Assembly (NCBI GenBank): GCA_036874045.1
Contig: CM072337.1
Coordinates: 7,874,001-7,938,000, forward strand
Direction of reading: 5' to 3'
Length of the DNA stretch: 64,000 bases
DNA from: Cymodocea nodosa
Taxonomy: Eukaryota; Streptophyta; Magnoliopsida; Alismatales; Cymodoceaceae
Part shown: positions 44,823 through 56,337 of the stretch, piece after piece
Numbering within the stretch: position 1 is the first letter of the stretch
Layout: each line of letters opens with the position of its first letter
Position numbers and translations under genes: made by a program
Notes under the pieces: model-generated
What the model was told of the DNA's origin: nothing
Database searches by the model: none
The model's input: the letters and a program-made list of their open reading frames with translations, nothing else

Positions 44823-47230
44823 CATTGGTGTATTCTTTATTTTAGTGTTGTCTAAACCAAACCTCTTTAATAAATCTTGAGTATACTTTTCTTGTGAAAT
44901 AAAAGTACCCTGATCTAATTTCTTAATTTGTAAGCCTAGAAAAAATGATAGTTCACCCATCATACTCATTTCAAATTGATTAGTCATGTCTTTCGAAAAA
45001 GACTTAACTAATTTATCATTTGTTGCTCCAAATATGATGTCATCTACATTGATTTGAACTAACAATATATCTTTTTCGATCTTCTTGACAAAAGGAGTGT
45101 GATCTGCCTTTCCCATAGAATACCCTTTTTCCATAAGAAATTTAGATAATCTCTCATACCAAGACCTAGGGGCTTGTTTAAGGCCATATAATGCCTTCTT
45201 AAGCTTATAAACATACTTAGGGTGTTTTGAATCTTCAAAACCTGGAGGTTGTTTTACATAAGCTTCTTCTTTTATATATCTATTTAAAAAGGCAGTCTTA
45301 ATGTCCATTTGATATAATTTGAAATTCATATAACAAGCATATGCTAACAAAATCCATATTGATTCTAGTCTAGCAATAGGAACAAATGTTTCATCGTAGT
45401 CAATTCCTTCCTCTTGTTTGTAACCTTGAGCAACTAATCTAGCTTTATTTTTAACTATATGTCCATCTTGATCTACTTTGTTTCTAAATACCCACCTTGT
45501 TCCTATTATAGACTGATTTTCAAGTGCTGGAACTAGATCCCATACCTCATTTCTTATAAATTGATTTAACTCATCATGCATAGCTAAATACCAAAATTCA
45601 TCTTCTAAGGCATCTTCAATTTTCTTAGGTTCTAGTAAAGAAACAAATGAATAAGCACCACAAATGTTGACTACTGATGACCTAGTCCTAACTCCTTGAT
45701 TAGGATCGCCTATTATCTGATCAACAAGATGAGATGAAACATAACCCCAATTTCTCTGTTGTTCCACATTTTCTATAAGTATGACATTATTTTCTTCTAA
45801 ATTTTCATCATTTAAGTTTATATTTTTTATATCGTCAGATAATCTCTCAATTTCTCTGTCAACATCGTTTGGTACCATTTCTGGGAGAATTTCTAAATCA
45901 AAGTTTTCAACATGTCTAACATCCAAATGAGAATTTTCATGAAATTTCACGTGTAGGGTTTCCTCAATGGTTTTTGTTGATTTGTTATAAACTATATATG
46001 CCTTATTTCTAATGGAATAACCAACAAAAATACCCTCATTTGATTTGGTTCTAAATTTGTCTCATCATTCCTTAGTGTTTAAAATAAAACACTTACACCC
46101 AAAGGATTTTAAATAACTTATTTTGGGAACCCTGTTATACCATATCTCATAAGGAGTTTTATCTAAAATTGGTCTTAGATGTACTCTATTTATAACATAG
46201 CATGCTATATGAACTGCTTCTGCCTAGAGAGATAGGGGTAACTTATTCTCATTTAACATGGTTCTGAACATTTCCTGAAGTGATCTGTTTTTACGTTCTA
46301 CTATCCCATTTTGTGAAGGAGCTCTTAGAAATGAGTACCTATGATCTATGCCTAATTCTTCACAAAAGGTGTCCATTTAATCATTATCAAATTCTGTATC
46401 ATGATCACTCCTAAGTTTTTGAATTTTAACATTTTGCTCATTCTGAACTTTATTACAGAATATCTTAAATATTTCAAAAACTTCAGTTTTATTAGCTAGA
46501 AAATAGACCCAAGTAAATCTAGAATAGTCATCAACTAGTACAAAAGCATAATGTTTACCTCCTAGACTGGTTGTCCTAGTAGGTCCAAATAAATCCATAT
46601 GCACTAGTTCTAATACTCTTTTGCTTGTTATTTCATTTAAACTTTTAAAGGATGTTTTATGTAATTTACCTAGTTGACATGCATCACACATAAACTCTTT
46701 TGAGTACTTAATACTAGGTAAACCTCTAACTAGATTCTTTTTAGACAACTTTTGTAATAATTTTAAGTTTGAGTGTCCTAGCCTTCTATGCCATAAAATA
46801 ACTTCATCCGATTTTGCAATTAAGCAAGCATTGTCTTTAATAATATCAGAAGGAAAATTCAGAATACAAATGGATCGCTTCTTGTATGTAGTGAATAAAA
46901 TTTCGTTTGTAGACATGTCCATAATTTTACAGGAATCTTTTTCAAAAATTACTTTGTAAAACTTCATTAAAACAGGAACACTCAATAAATTAAAACCTAA
47001 GTTTTCCACTAATAAAACATCATTTATAAAGCATTTCTCAGTTACCTGAACCTTGCCAGACCCAAGGATATTTGTTTTACTTTTATTTCCAAAGGTAACT
47101 TGTCCATTCTTGGTCTTTGTTACTTATGTAAGTAATCGTATATCTCTAGTCATGCAGTTGGATGCTCCATTGTCCATTATCCATTTTGATTTATGTACCT
47201 CACTGGATTTTGCCATGAAGCATACATTTG
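44823..47230 (-). pseudogene. Family B pol: protease, integrase and RT (5' part)
   Basis: Reading leftward: protease active site WIMDNGAS (about 47188-47161). Then the integrase zinc finger in WHRRLGHSNLKLLQKL and CDACQLGKLHK (46800-46650), and the core HMDLFGPTRTTSLGG, VDDYSRFTWVYF, RSDHDTEF (usually RSDHGGEF), RAPSQNGIVERKNRS. A long 45950-44823 frame gives [65 protein letters not shown], the RT active site [10 protein letters not shown] (Tyr of YVDD replaced by Asn) and FFLGLQI. At 44823 it is cut by Athila and continues at 26805. Further stops lie at 46375, 46230 and 46060. Order and motifs are Ty1/copia. Confidence 0.93.
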
Positions 47231-47319
47231 CCAAATTTTCTTCTGAATCTAATGTTGATGAGGATTCATTGTCTGATGTTGAATCCTTTGTTTCTCCACT
47301 TTGTGAAGCTGAAGAGTCA

Positions 47320-48247
47320 TCCTATGCCACTTTAAGTGCCATTCTCTTTTTGAATTTCTTACTCCTAAAATTCCTCCTCGAATTCTTCTTATCTTTGTTG
47401 AGAGGACAATCAGTTTGAAAGTGACTCGGTCTATTGCACTTGTAGCATATGATTTTGTCTTTCATGAATGACTTCTTCTCCATATCTCTAGATGTCTTTG
47501 CTGACCTGAAGTTCCTACGTTTCTTCAACAGATTTTTAAATTTTCTAGTCAACAATAGTAAATCATCATCAGAATCACTAGTGACTTTAAGACTTTATCA
47601 GCCTCAAAAGCCAGATCCCTTCTAGGATTTTTCCCTTTTGGATCTAAATGTTGTACCTCATAGGCTGTCAGATTTCCTATGAGGTCATCGAGAGTATATG
47701 TATTTAAATCTTTAGACTCTTCAATAGATGTTGTCTTTTGAGCCCAAATTTTAGTTAAAGATCTAAGGATCTTTCTTGCCAAGTCTTTTTCCTCGAATTT
47801 CTTGCCTAAAGATTTTAATGAATTTACAATCTCAAGAAAACAGGAAAACATATGAAAGATACATTCATTTTCGTGCATTTTAAAAAGCTCATATATATGT
47901 ACTAACATATTAATCTTAAACTCCTTGACCTGGTTAATACCTTCATTGGCAACTTCTAATGCATGTCATATCTCATATGCAGTTTGATATGTAAAAACTT
48001 TGTTAAATTGATCATGAGATAAAGCACAAAACAAGATGTTTAAACCTTTAGCATTCAGTGTCATTCGCTCCTTTTCATCAAAAGTCCAAGTATCATATGG
48101 AGTCGTAACTAACAATATAGGATTGCTAATTATATGCCATAGTTTGAAATCAATTGACTGAAAGAATACTTTCATCCTATATTTCCAGTAGCCATAATTG
48201 CTACATTCGAAAATAGGAGGACGATTAGTGGTCTGCCCTTTAGTCAT
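47320..48247 (-). pseudogene. Family B gag
   Basis: ATG at 48247: MTKGQTTNRPPIFECSNYGY then WKYRMKVFF, LNAKGLNILFCALSHDQF, YELFKMHENE, LARKILRSL, and IEESKDLNTYTLDDLIGNLTAYE. The zinc knuckle CYKCNRPSHFQTDC lies near 47452-47411. The arrangement and many residues resemble the gag of family A (60873), so A and B are related. A stop sits near 47966 and a frame change near 47560. Gag forms the particle shell. Confidence 0.92.
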
Positions 48248-48393
48248 AACTAAGATTTCAGTATTATCTATTTTAAACAGATGATCCTAAGTAAATGACA
48301 GGAAAAACCGATTCCTAAGTAGAGAAATGAAAGCTCTTTAGATGCTTTGATACTAGATGTAACAAAGTGTAGGCAATCGGACAATAATAAAAG

Positions 48394-48406
48394 CTCTGAT
48401 ACTAGT
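48394..48406 (-). other. Family B primer-binding site
   Basis: On the minus strand, after the LTR, ACTAGTATCAGAGCTTT carries the tRNA-Met type core TATCAGAGC, with the first bases changed. Confidence 0.75.
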
Positions 48407-49612
48407 TGTAGGATCGTTGTATCACAAGAGGGGGGGTGAATTATGTCTTTAGTAATTAAAATACCAGCAAATAACATAAGAGCACAAAACGCTCATAAAT
48501 GAAATTCTATTCTTTATAAACTTTAAAGACAGAATTTACAATATCTTTTTAGCTCAATTCCCTTCTTGATAGTTTTGATACAGTAATGTCCAATATACAA
48601 TTCAAATAGAAAAATGAAGTTCTTATTCAAAACTAATTTTGAATTGTATAAAATCTGATCTTTATGCACATAGCTCCTTTCCTTCTTTTTGCTTAGCTTC
48701 TATATCTCTTCTTCTCTAGTTGTCGAATTTCTAGACTTTTTACGTTTGTTGCTCCTTTTTTGAAATTGCTTGGAAGTTCAAACTTCTTCTGATGTTGGAG
48801 AATTTTTCTAGATATGAATATTCAAACTTAACTTTTCAGTTAGGGATCTAGATTGAATATTCAGACTTGGTTTTTGAGATTGGGATCCTTGTTTTGTAAT
48901 GTAGCTCGTACTCTCTATTAGTAGTCGAACTATGTCTTCACGTTCAGCATGTTCATCCACTTAATCCATAATCCACGTACTAATTTTTTCTTTAATCCAA
49001 ATTATTATCTTTTTGAGTTTCCACTTTCTCCATTATCATTTTGAATTCCCACGATCTCCACTTGTAGATTCACCAAAACTTTATCTTCTTAGAGTCTTGT
49101 AGAATATCTTCTAACTCTTCGATTTAGTCGAATACTTATCCTTTAAGTCCTGTAAAAACTCGAATACTTATTTGTAACTCTTCGAGTTTTTGCACTTGCA
49201 AAACACGTGACTAAACATAGTAAACTTATCTATTCGTTAGTTATTTTATAAAACTCGAAGACTTATCTATCCATGCGTATAAAAACTCGAATAGTTATCT
49301 AAATATTCGATTTTCATTACTGAGCGCACATGGAAAACACGTGACAACTTAAAACATTAAAAACACACATGCAGATAACTTAACTATATGAGTTTTAACA
49401 TAAACTATTTGACAAAAACAAAACATTAACTATCCGAAAGTTTAACTATCGAAAATCTAACTCTTCGAAAACTTTAACTATCCAAAATAAAAATGAAACT
49501 TTCCGATAATCTGTTAACATTTAATTACGTGACAATTATACTTAGAGAATATTATTTAGACTTATTTAAAAACTTTAATGAAGCATATATCATCAAAACA
49601 AAATTCTTAACG
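48407..49612 (-). mobile_element. Family B copia 5' LTR (minus strand)
   Basis: This repeat matches 20380-21587 and is followed, on the minus strand, by the primer-binding site and gag, so it is the 5' LTR. Its outer end (GTTAAGAATTTTG) at 49612 abuts plus-strand family A sequence. The outer base of the expected TG/CA end is altered. The cassette at about 49120-49340 matches 4405-4625 of the Athila LTR. Confidence 0.9.
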
Positions 49613-51176
49613 TAGTGCATCTGATAAACTCATCAGTTTCGAGCATATTGAAACTGATGAAGATAATGAGACTTTATTTTCCCTTGCTAGAAAACTTGAG
49701 AAGAAATTCAAGTCAAATATGAGCTCAGGTTTTTCTATTAGTTCAAGTCCTAATGATGTAGAAATTGAAAAATCAGAGCATTAGGCACCTGATATTGAAC
49801 AAGTTACTGCAGATATAATTGAAAATGTTGGGGTAGTAACTAGTTCAAAGGCTGAATTGTCTAGAGTAGCAGATATTGAAAAAGTTAAGACTCTAGAAGA
49901 GCTAAACGTCAACCAGCCTTCTTCAGAATCTATAGAAGTAGAGTCTAAGAATTCACATGTATTAATGGAAATATCTATTGAACAAAATGAACAATTACAG
50001 ACAGATACATCGGCTGTAGAATTTGTGGAAAAATTGAACTCTAATCATTCTATAGAGACTGAACAAATGAATGTTGAGCATAATGAAGATGTTCCTTACA
50101 CTATTGAAGCTAAAGTATGAAGTGTACATATGTAGCTTCAAAAAAATATTTTCAAAGAGGAACAACATGACATTCATTTTGAAAAAGAAGTTTCTGAAAA
50201 TGAATTAAACTCTGAATCACGGCTTCAGTTATCACCTTCTTTGTGTACAGTATTACAAATTCAAGGTAATTCAATTCATTTTAGATATGAGGAAGGAGTG
50301 TAGAAATACAATAATCTGATTACATGTCAGATTCTGCATGTTCGTCCAATAAAATTCAGAAATTTGATGGAAATAAAAGATCTATCTGAGTATCAAGGCC
50401 TCATTCAATTCTTGCCAGTTGGAACGAAATGGAAGCAATACACAGAGCTTATTGCAGCTTTTTATAGCAATCTGGTCAAGAATGAAAATATACTGAAAAC
50501 TCAAATAAATAAATAGGAGTTAATATTGTCTCCTCAATTAATTTTTGAAGTTTTGGGATTAAAGAATGAAGGTGTTGTTGTTACAAACAGATTTGACATG
50601 ATTAGACAACTAGAATGGAACATTAAGTCTTTATCAAAAATTCTAGATGTATATACTAAAATGAGACTCATGGAAAATCTGAATGCAGAGGCAAGGTTTA
50701 TTGCAAATATATTGCATGCCAATTTATTTCAAAGAGTCGAACACAATATGGAAGTCAACAGAAGTTGTTTATATGCAACTTATGGTCTACTGTATAGAAT
50801 TCAAATCAATTAGTTTGATGTTTTCACTTCTCAACTACAACATATGAGTTCAAAGTTATTTTATGGTGATGCTGTATGTAGACTCCTTGCAAGCCAATTG
50901 AATTTATCCAACTAGCCCTCTGAAACTAAAGGCATGAGAGCTTTTAGTGTAAACGATTTGCAGAAATTCCAGGTTGATGCAACCTCAACGACAACAACAA
51001 CTTGATTGTATAGACCATATACAACCACAACAGCCAAGTTATTCAGTTCAAGCGGAATAGCAACCCCAGCTACCTCCTGACCTAGATGATGTGCTTAACG
51101 ACATTAGAAATAATATTAGGCTTCTAGGAGATAAAATATGTAATGCTATAAGTGATATATTAAGGAGGAATAGATA
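49613..51176 (+). pseudogene. Family A ORF3: accessory gene
   Basis: Plus-strand translation from the junction: ISFEHIETDEDNETLFSLARKLEKKF, an acidic Ser-rich stretch, and a 49857-50120 frame. After stops comes the conserved domain: LSEYQGLIQFLP (about 50386), LIAAFYSNL (50450), LSPQLIFEVLGLKNEG (50527), MENLNAEARFIANIL (50670) and SKLFYGDAV (50852). A Thr/Gln-rich tail follows. It is a homologue of ORF3 in Athila and copia B. The N-terminus and the pol expected upstream are missing because the element is cut at 49613. Stops at 49783, 50118, 50301 and 50514 show it is dead. Confidence 0.7.
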
Positions 51177-51720
51177 ATTGTCTGTTTGCTTGTATCTGAA
51201 TACAAAATGTAATGTTTGTATTCATTGTTTGATTCATTGAACAATATATTTTTCTGTAAATGTTTACAATTCTTATTATTATTTATAGAAAGCATTGTTG
51301 TAAATATATCTCTTACTATATATATTCTGTGTAATTATCTTTTTGATTAATGACAAAAAGGGGGAGAAATGTTATAAAAGAAGATGATTATGATTTTAAT
51401 TGCATATATTATAAAGGGAGATAATATTTATATGGTTATTGTAATCTGACAGATGATAATGTAATCTGAAAGAAATTATATGGTTATTAAATTATATAAT
51501 GAAAGGAGGAGAAATGATACTTATGTAATTATTGACATCTGAAAGTTTTATTTTTGAGAGGTGAAATTTACACAAACAATAGAAATAAGCTTAAGTGAGC
51601 TTAAGTCAACAAACTTGTTTGTTGAATTAAAAGTTAACCCAACAAAGGTGCTTTGTTGAGTTAAATATATTTCATAATTGATTTAATATGGTTTTGTCAT
51701 CATTAAAAGGGAGAGATTAT
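51177..51720 (+). other. Family A 3' region with serial polypurine tracts
   Basis: At least four purine tracts lie here: AAAAAGGGGGAGAAA (51355-51369), AAAGGGAGA (51413-51421), GAAAGGAGGAGAAA (51501-51514), and AAAAGGGAGAGAT (51705-51717) near the LTR. Serial tracts before the 3' LTR are characteristic of Sireviruses. The segment also has GTTGAGTTAA words at 51600-51665. No gene was seen. Confidence 0.65.
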
Positions 51721-53299
51721 TGAGTATTTTGTTTTGATGATGTGTGCTGAATGAAAATAATCATATTTGCTCAATTACTATTGCTTGTGAAAAGAAATTA
51801 AAATCATCAATTAATACAAAAAAAGCTTACTGATAAAATACTTGTTTGTATTGGATCTGAAATTATACTAAGTTAATAACAAGTCATTTTGTTGCTTTAA
51901 TTTCTCATTTAACTAAACGTTAAGTTAACGTGTGTTTTTATTGAAAAGAATGATATGTTTTAAAGTTATGTATTCTATATCATGAACAGTGCACGTTTAG
52001 ACAACTTGTTAAGTTAGAATTTTGTTCGTATAGAGGTCATGTGAGAACTCGTTAAGTTAAAGGCTTAAAGGTTAAAATTGGTCACGTGAGAACTCGTTAA
52101 GTTAGTGAGTAAAAGAAGAGACAAACTCGTTAAGTTAGTGTTGTACACGTGGTGAAATTATAAGTTACGAATGTTATATTGTATCACGTGAGGTGTACAT
52201 GTTTAACTCGTTATGTTAACATAACTAAACACGTTGAGTTGCTATATTGAATACTAAGGCAACACATTAGGTTAACATTATAAACTTAAGTTGTTATTTT
52301 TTGCACGTAGTAAAATTCTTATTATAAAAATATTTGTTTATTACTGGTTCGTTGAGTTATCTATAACACCATGGAGATGGTTCGTTGAGTTAGCATAACA
52401 CCACAGACTTAATTCGTTGAGTTAGCTACAATACTTGTTACGTGAGTTGGCACATGAGGAACTCGTTAAGTTAGAAACTTTAAGTTATATATCTACTTGT
52501 GTTACTCGTTTAATTAACATTAAAGTAACGGCTTCTTATTATACTTGATGAAAAATTTTGGAAGAGAAAGTTTATTTTGCAGGAAATTTTTCAGAGATCC
52601 AGGATTAATGATTAAAGAAAATTCAAAATGTAAATGTGGGTCAGAACGTGTGTATTTCGATGAAGGAAAAAGAAAAGACGTGAAGAAGTGGAAAACTGGT
52701 AGTAATTAAACGTAGAGGATATGCATGAAATGAAGATACAATATAAAAGGCATAGAGTTCTTGTTGATCAGTTATCCCTGCACACCAAAAGAAAAATCTT
52801 TTTAGGGATTAAAAACACCTCTTTGAGTAAAAGCTCTTAGGTGGAAGAAAATTCAGTGAAGTAGAAAAAGGTAAGATATATGTCACTGAAGATTTGAAGT
52901 ATTAGATGGAAGAAAATTCAGTGAAGCAAAAAATGTTAGATTTATGTCATTAAAGATTTAAAGTATCAGAAGAAAGTAAATTCGACGAAGTAGAGAAAGA
53001 CAAGATATTTGTCACTGAAGAAGAAAGATCTCAAACAGGGAGAAATGTTTTAAATTCCGTAAATTAGTTTTCTCTATTTGTATTTATGAAATTGTATAAG
53101 TGAAACATGATATCGATATATAATTGCGTCTACAATTTTTTAGGAGAATTGAATTGTATATTGTAATTGAAACTTTGAATAAAAATGATTTTATGAAAAT
53201 AGTGTCTTTACTTGTTTTTGAGTTTTGAAGTTTCAATTATAAGCGAAAATGTTGAAAAACACAATTCACCCCCCTCTTGTGTAGCCATATGATCCTACA
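51721..53299 (+). mobile_element. Family A copia 3' LTR (copy A1)
   Basis: It begins TGAGTATTTTG after the last purine tract and ends GATCCTACA, about 1.58 kb. CACGTG boxes are at 52083, 52146 and 52185, and the TATA box at 52742-52749. It runs directly into the RT gene of a plus-strand copia B relic, so this A element had inserted there. Its 5' part is lost at 49613. Confidence 0.9.
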
Positions 53300-54369
53300 C
53301 TAGGTCTTGGTATGAGAGATTATCTAAATTTCTTATTGAAAAATGGTATTCTATGGGAAAGGCAGATCACACTCTTTTTGTCAAGAAGATCAAAAAAGAT
53401 ATATTGTTAGTTCAAATCTATGTAGATGACATCATATTTGGAGCAACAAATGATAAATTAGTTGAGTCTTTTCCGAAAGACATGACTAATCAATTTGAAA
53501 TGAGTATGATGGGTGAACTATCATTTTTCCTAGGCTTACAAATTAAGCAATTAGATTAGGGTACTTTTATTTCACAAGAAAAATATACTCAAGATTTATT
53601 AAAGAGGTTTGGTTTAGACAACACTAAAACAAAGAATACATCAATGAGTACTATCACCAAGTTAGATAAAGATGACTCTGGAAAAACTGTAGATGTAAAA
53701 TAATATAGAAGTATGATTGGTTCATTACTTTATTTAACAGCTAGCCGACCAGATATTATGTTTAGTGTGTGTACTTGTGCTAGATACTAATCTAATCCTA
53801 AAGAATCACACCTACTTACTATTAAATGAATTTTTAAATATCTATTAGGAACCATCAATTTCGGATTGCTTTATTTTAAACACAGTTCTTTAAATTTAAT
53901 AGGTTATAGTGATGCTGATTTCGTAGGATGTAAGTTTGAAAGAAAAAGCACCAGTGGCACTTGTCAATTATTAGGAAATTCTTTAGTGTCATGCTTTAGC
54001 AAAAAGTAAAATTATGTAGCATTATCTACAACTGAAGCTGAATATATAGCTGTTGCACTTTGCTTTGCTCAAATCCTATAGATCAGACAAACTTTAAAAG
54101 ATTTTAATTTAGACTATGAACCAACTAAGATCTTTTGTGATAGTAGTTCTACAATAAGTTTGTCTAAAAGTCCTGTCTTACATTCACGAGCTAAACATAT
54201 AGAAGTTCGACATCATTTTCTAAGGGATAATGTTATAAAAGGAAAAATAGTATTAAATTTTGTTCCTACCACAGAATAATTAGCAGATCTATTTATAAAA
54301 CCCTTAGATGAGAATACCTTTTCAAAATTACGATTAGAACTTGGTATCAGTAGGTTATCTGATGTTTAA
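53300..54369 (+). pseudogene. Copia B relic, plus strand: RT C-terminus and RNase H
   Basis: It starts mid-gene at [11 protein letters not shown], directly after an A LTR. The RT active site IYVDDIIFG (about 53420) is intact here, then FFLGLQI, a stop, TKLDKDDSGKTVDVK, SLLYLTASRPDIM, GYSDADFVG, STTEAEYIAV, HFLRDNVIKGK and the tail KLRLELG, ending at 54369. It matches the minus-strand copy (45156 downward and 26805-26083) nearly codon by codon and shows the reading there without the Athila insertion. Several stops make it dead. Confidence 0.93.
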
Positions 54370-56337
54370 ATTATCCTATTCATTGCATAACATTTTGGTT
54401 TGTTAAAAAGGTAGTTTTAGAATTTAATTTCTTTATTATTAAAAAATATATATATATATCTATTTTCAAATTCCTATTTTCTAGTAGTTAAGAATTTATG
54501 AAATTCTGATTTTTATTGAAGTCAATTTATTTAAGAAAAATTCAGAAAAGATTACTTAAGGAAAGTTAATTTGATTCAATGTGAGTACCAATTGTATTTT
54601 TGTTACTTATGTATATGCTATTACAGAGATTTTAACAAGAAAATACATAGAAAGTATGTACTGTTTATTAAAAAAAAGTTATTAACATACTGTTAGAAAA
54701 ATTAAGTCTTGCGGTTGCCTCTAATTTAATTTACTGTCTTGTTTTATTTCCTTTTTGTCTGCAATTGCTTGAGTAATTAAGTTCATTGGGAGATCTTAAA
54801 CCCTAGTCACTTAAACCTACTAGTTTGGGATGTGCTGACTGAAAACTCATTTTGCAAGTAATTCAGATTATATTAAAAAAAAAAAAAATTTATCTCTTCT
54901 CACTTGTCATTGAGTAACTAGTTATCTTTCCCCTAAGCAAGGGATTGTGATCACATAAAAAGATGATATTGTGGGAGGTAATAAACAAAGTATATATATA
55001 TATATGAATATAAAAAAGAAAAGAAAAGGGGGGGGCAATGTACTCAAGCTTAATTTATTTTTTAGGTGTTATAACAATCCTGCCATAATCTGTGCATATA
55101 ATCTTTGTTATTTTTCTTTGTTATTATCTACTCTTTACACATAATGTATTGTATTTATTTTCTTAAGTTCATTTACTCATTATTGAATTCTTTTAAGTTC
55201 CTAAAGGTATATCTCTATGAATTATCTTTTGTAAACTGAATAAGATAAAAGCTAGAAAGTCTAAATTGTTAAATCTACTACTTATTTCTGTATTTAATTT
55301 ATATATAAAAAAAGAAGGAGAGAGACTCAAATCTATTTAAGGCTTAGTAACCAACTTAAGTCAGCTATTTGACCTTTTAATGCCAAATTTATTAGGGCTT
55401 GGCAACCTAGTTTAAATACGCCATAGATTCTTTAGACTACATTTATGTAGGGGGAGCAATTTCTCATATAATAATTCAACTATTATGAACTATTATATGC
55501 TTTAATGAAAGAATTTGCATAATTTCAGGAAATTAACATTAATTAAATACATTTCTAAACTGTCGGTGAAATACAAGCTTGTTAGTTCTTAAGTATCCGA
55601 ATTTTCTATGATTTCGGAAGGCTATATTGTATATACCAGACAGTTATGTTTTAAACGATCAAAAGAATATTTTATTATTTCCAGAAGTACACATGTTGAA
55701 GCCTAAATGCATATCTTAAGTAAATGTTTGGTAAGTTATCGGTAACTCTCCAAAATGCATCTAAGCATCGGAAAGTTAGGTTTATAAGTATCCGACTATA
55801 TTTGAACTCCTTAAGTTAGAATTATGCACGTGTTGACTTTCATTGCTTTATTATGTCTCAAGTTGAAACTCGAATAGTTATATTTAAGTCTTCGACTTTT
55901 ACGCATATCCATCCAAGAAACTCGAACAATTAACTTAATATTCTTATATTTTTCTGAAAGACTTAAACTATGACAATAACTATTCTCATTTGTCATATAG
56001 TTATGTGCTTTATTACTCACAAAACTCGAATAGTTATCATAAGTCTTCGAGTTTTCTCACTTTTCACTTAGCCTGAAGTTATTTTCTTTATACGAACAGT
56101 TACGCTAAGTATTTTGCTTTTGTTGGTTGTAAAACTCGTATAGTTATTGTAAGTATTCGAGTTATTTATTAGTAACGGATCTTATATTTATGATTTCAAT
56201 GATTGAATCTGTTTATAAACTCGAAGAGTTAAAAATGTTTTACTGACAATCTTTCGTGTTTCTACCTTGGTAAAACCCTAGTTTCACAATCTTTACTTCC
56301 ACTAAGTTCTATAGTGCACAACGAAGATTAATCGACA
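54370..56337 (+). other. Copia B relic: region between RNase H and ORF3
   Basis: Non-coding counterpart of 24111-26082. A purine tract at 55019-55036 and another at 55448-55456 occur here. From about 55484 to 55850 the sequence resembles the first part of an Athila LTR (compare 26880-27220). From 55860 to 56230 there is an array of AACTCGAATAGTTAT-type palindromes. This lies directly upstream of ORF3. Confidence 0.55.
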
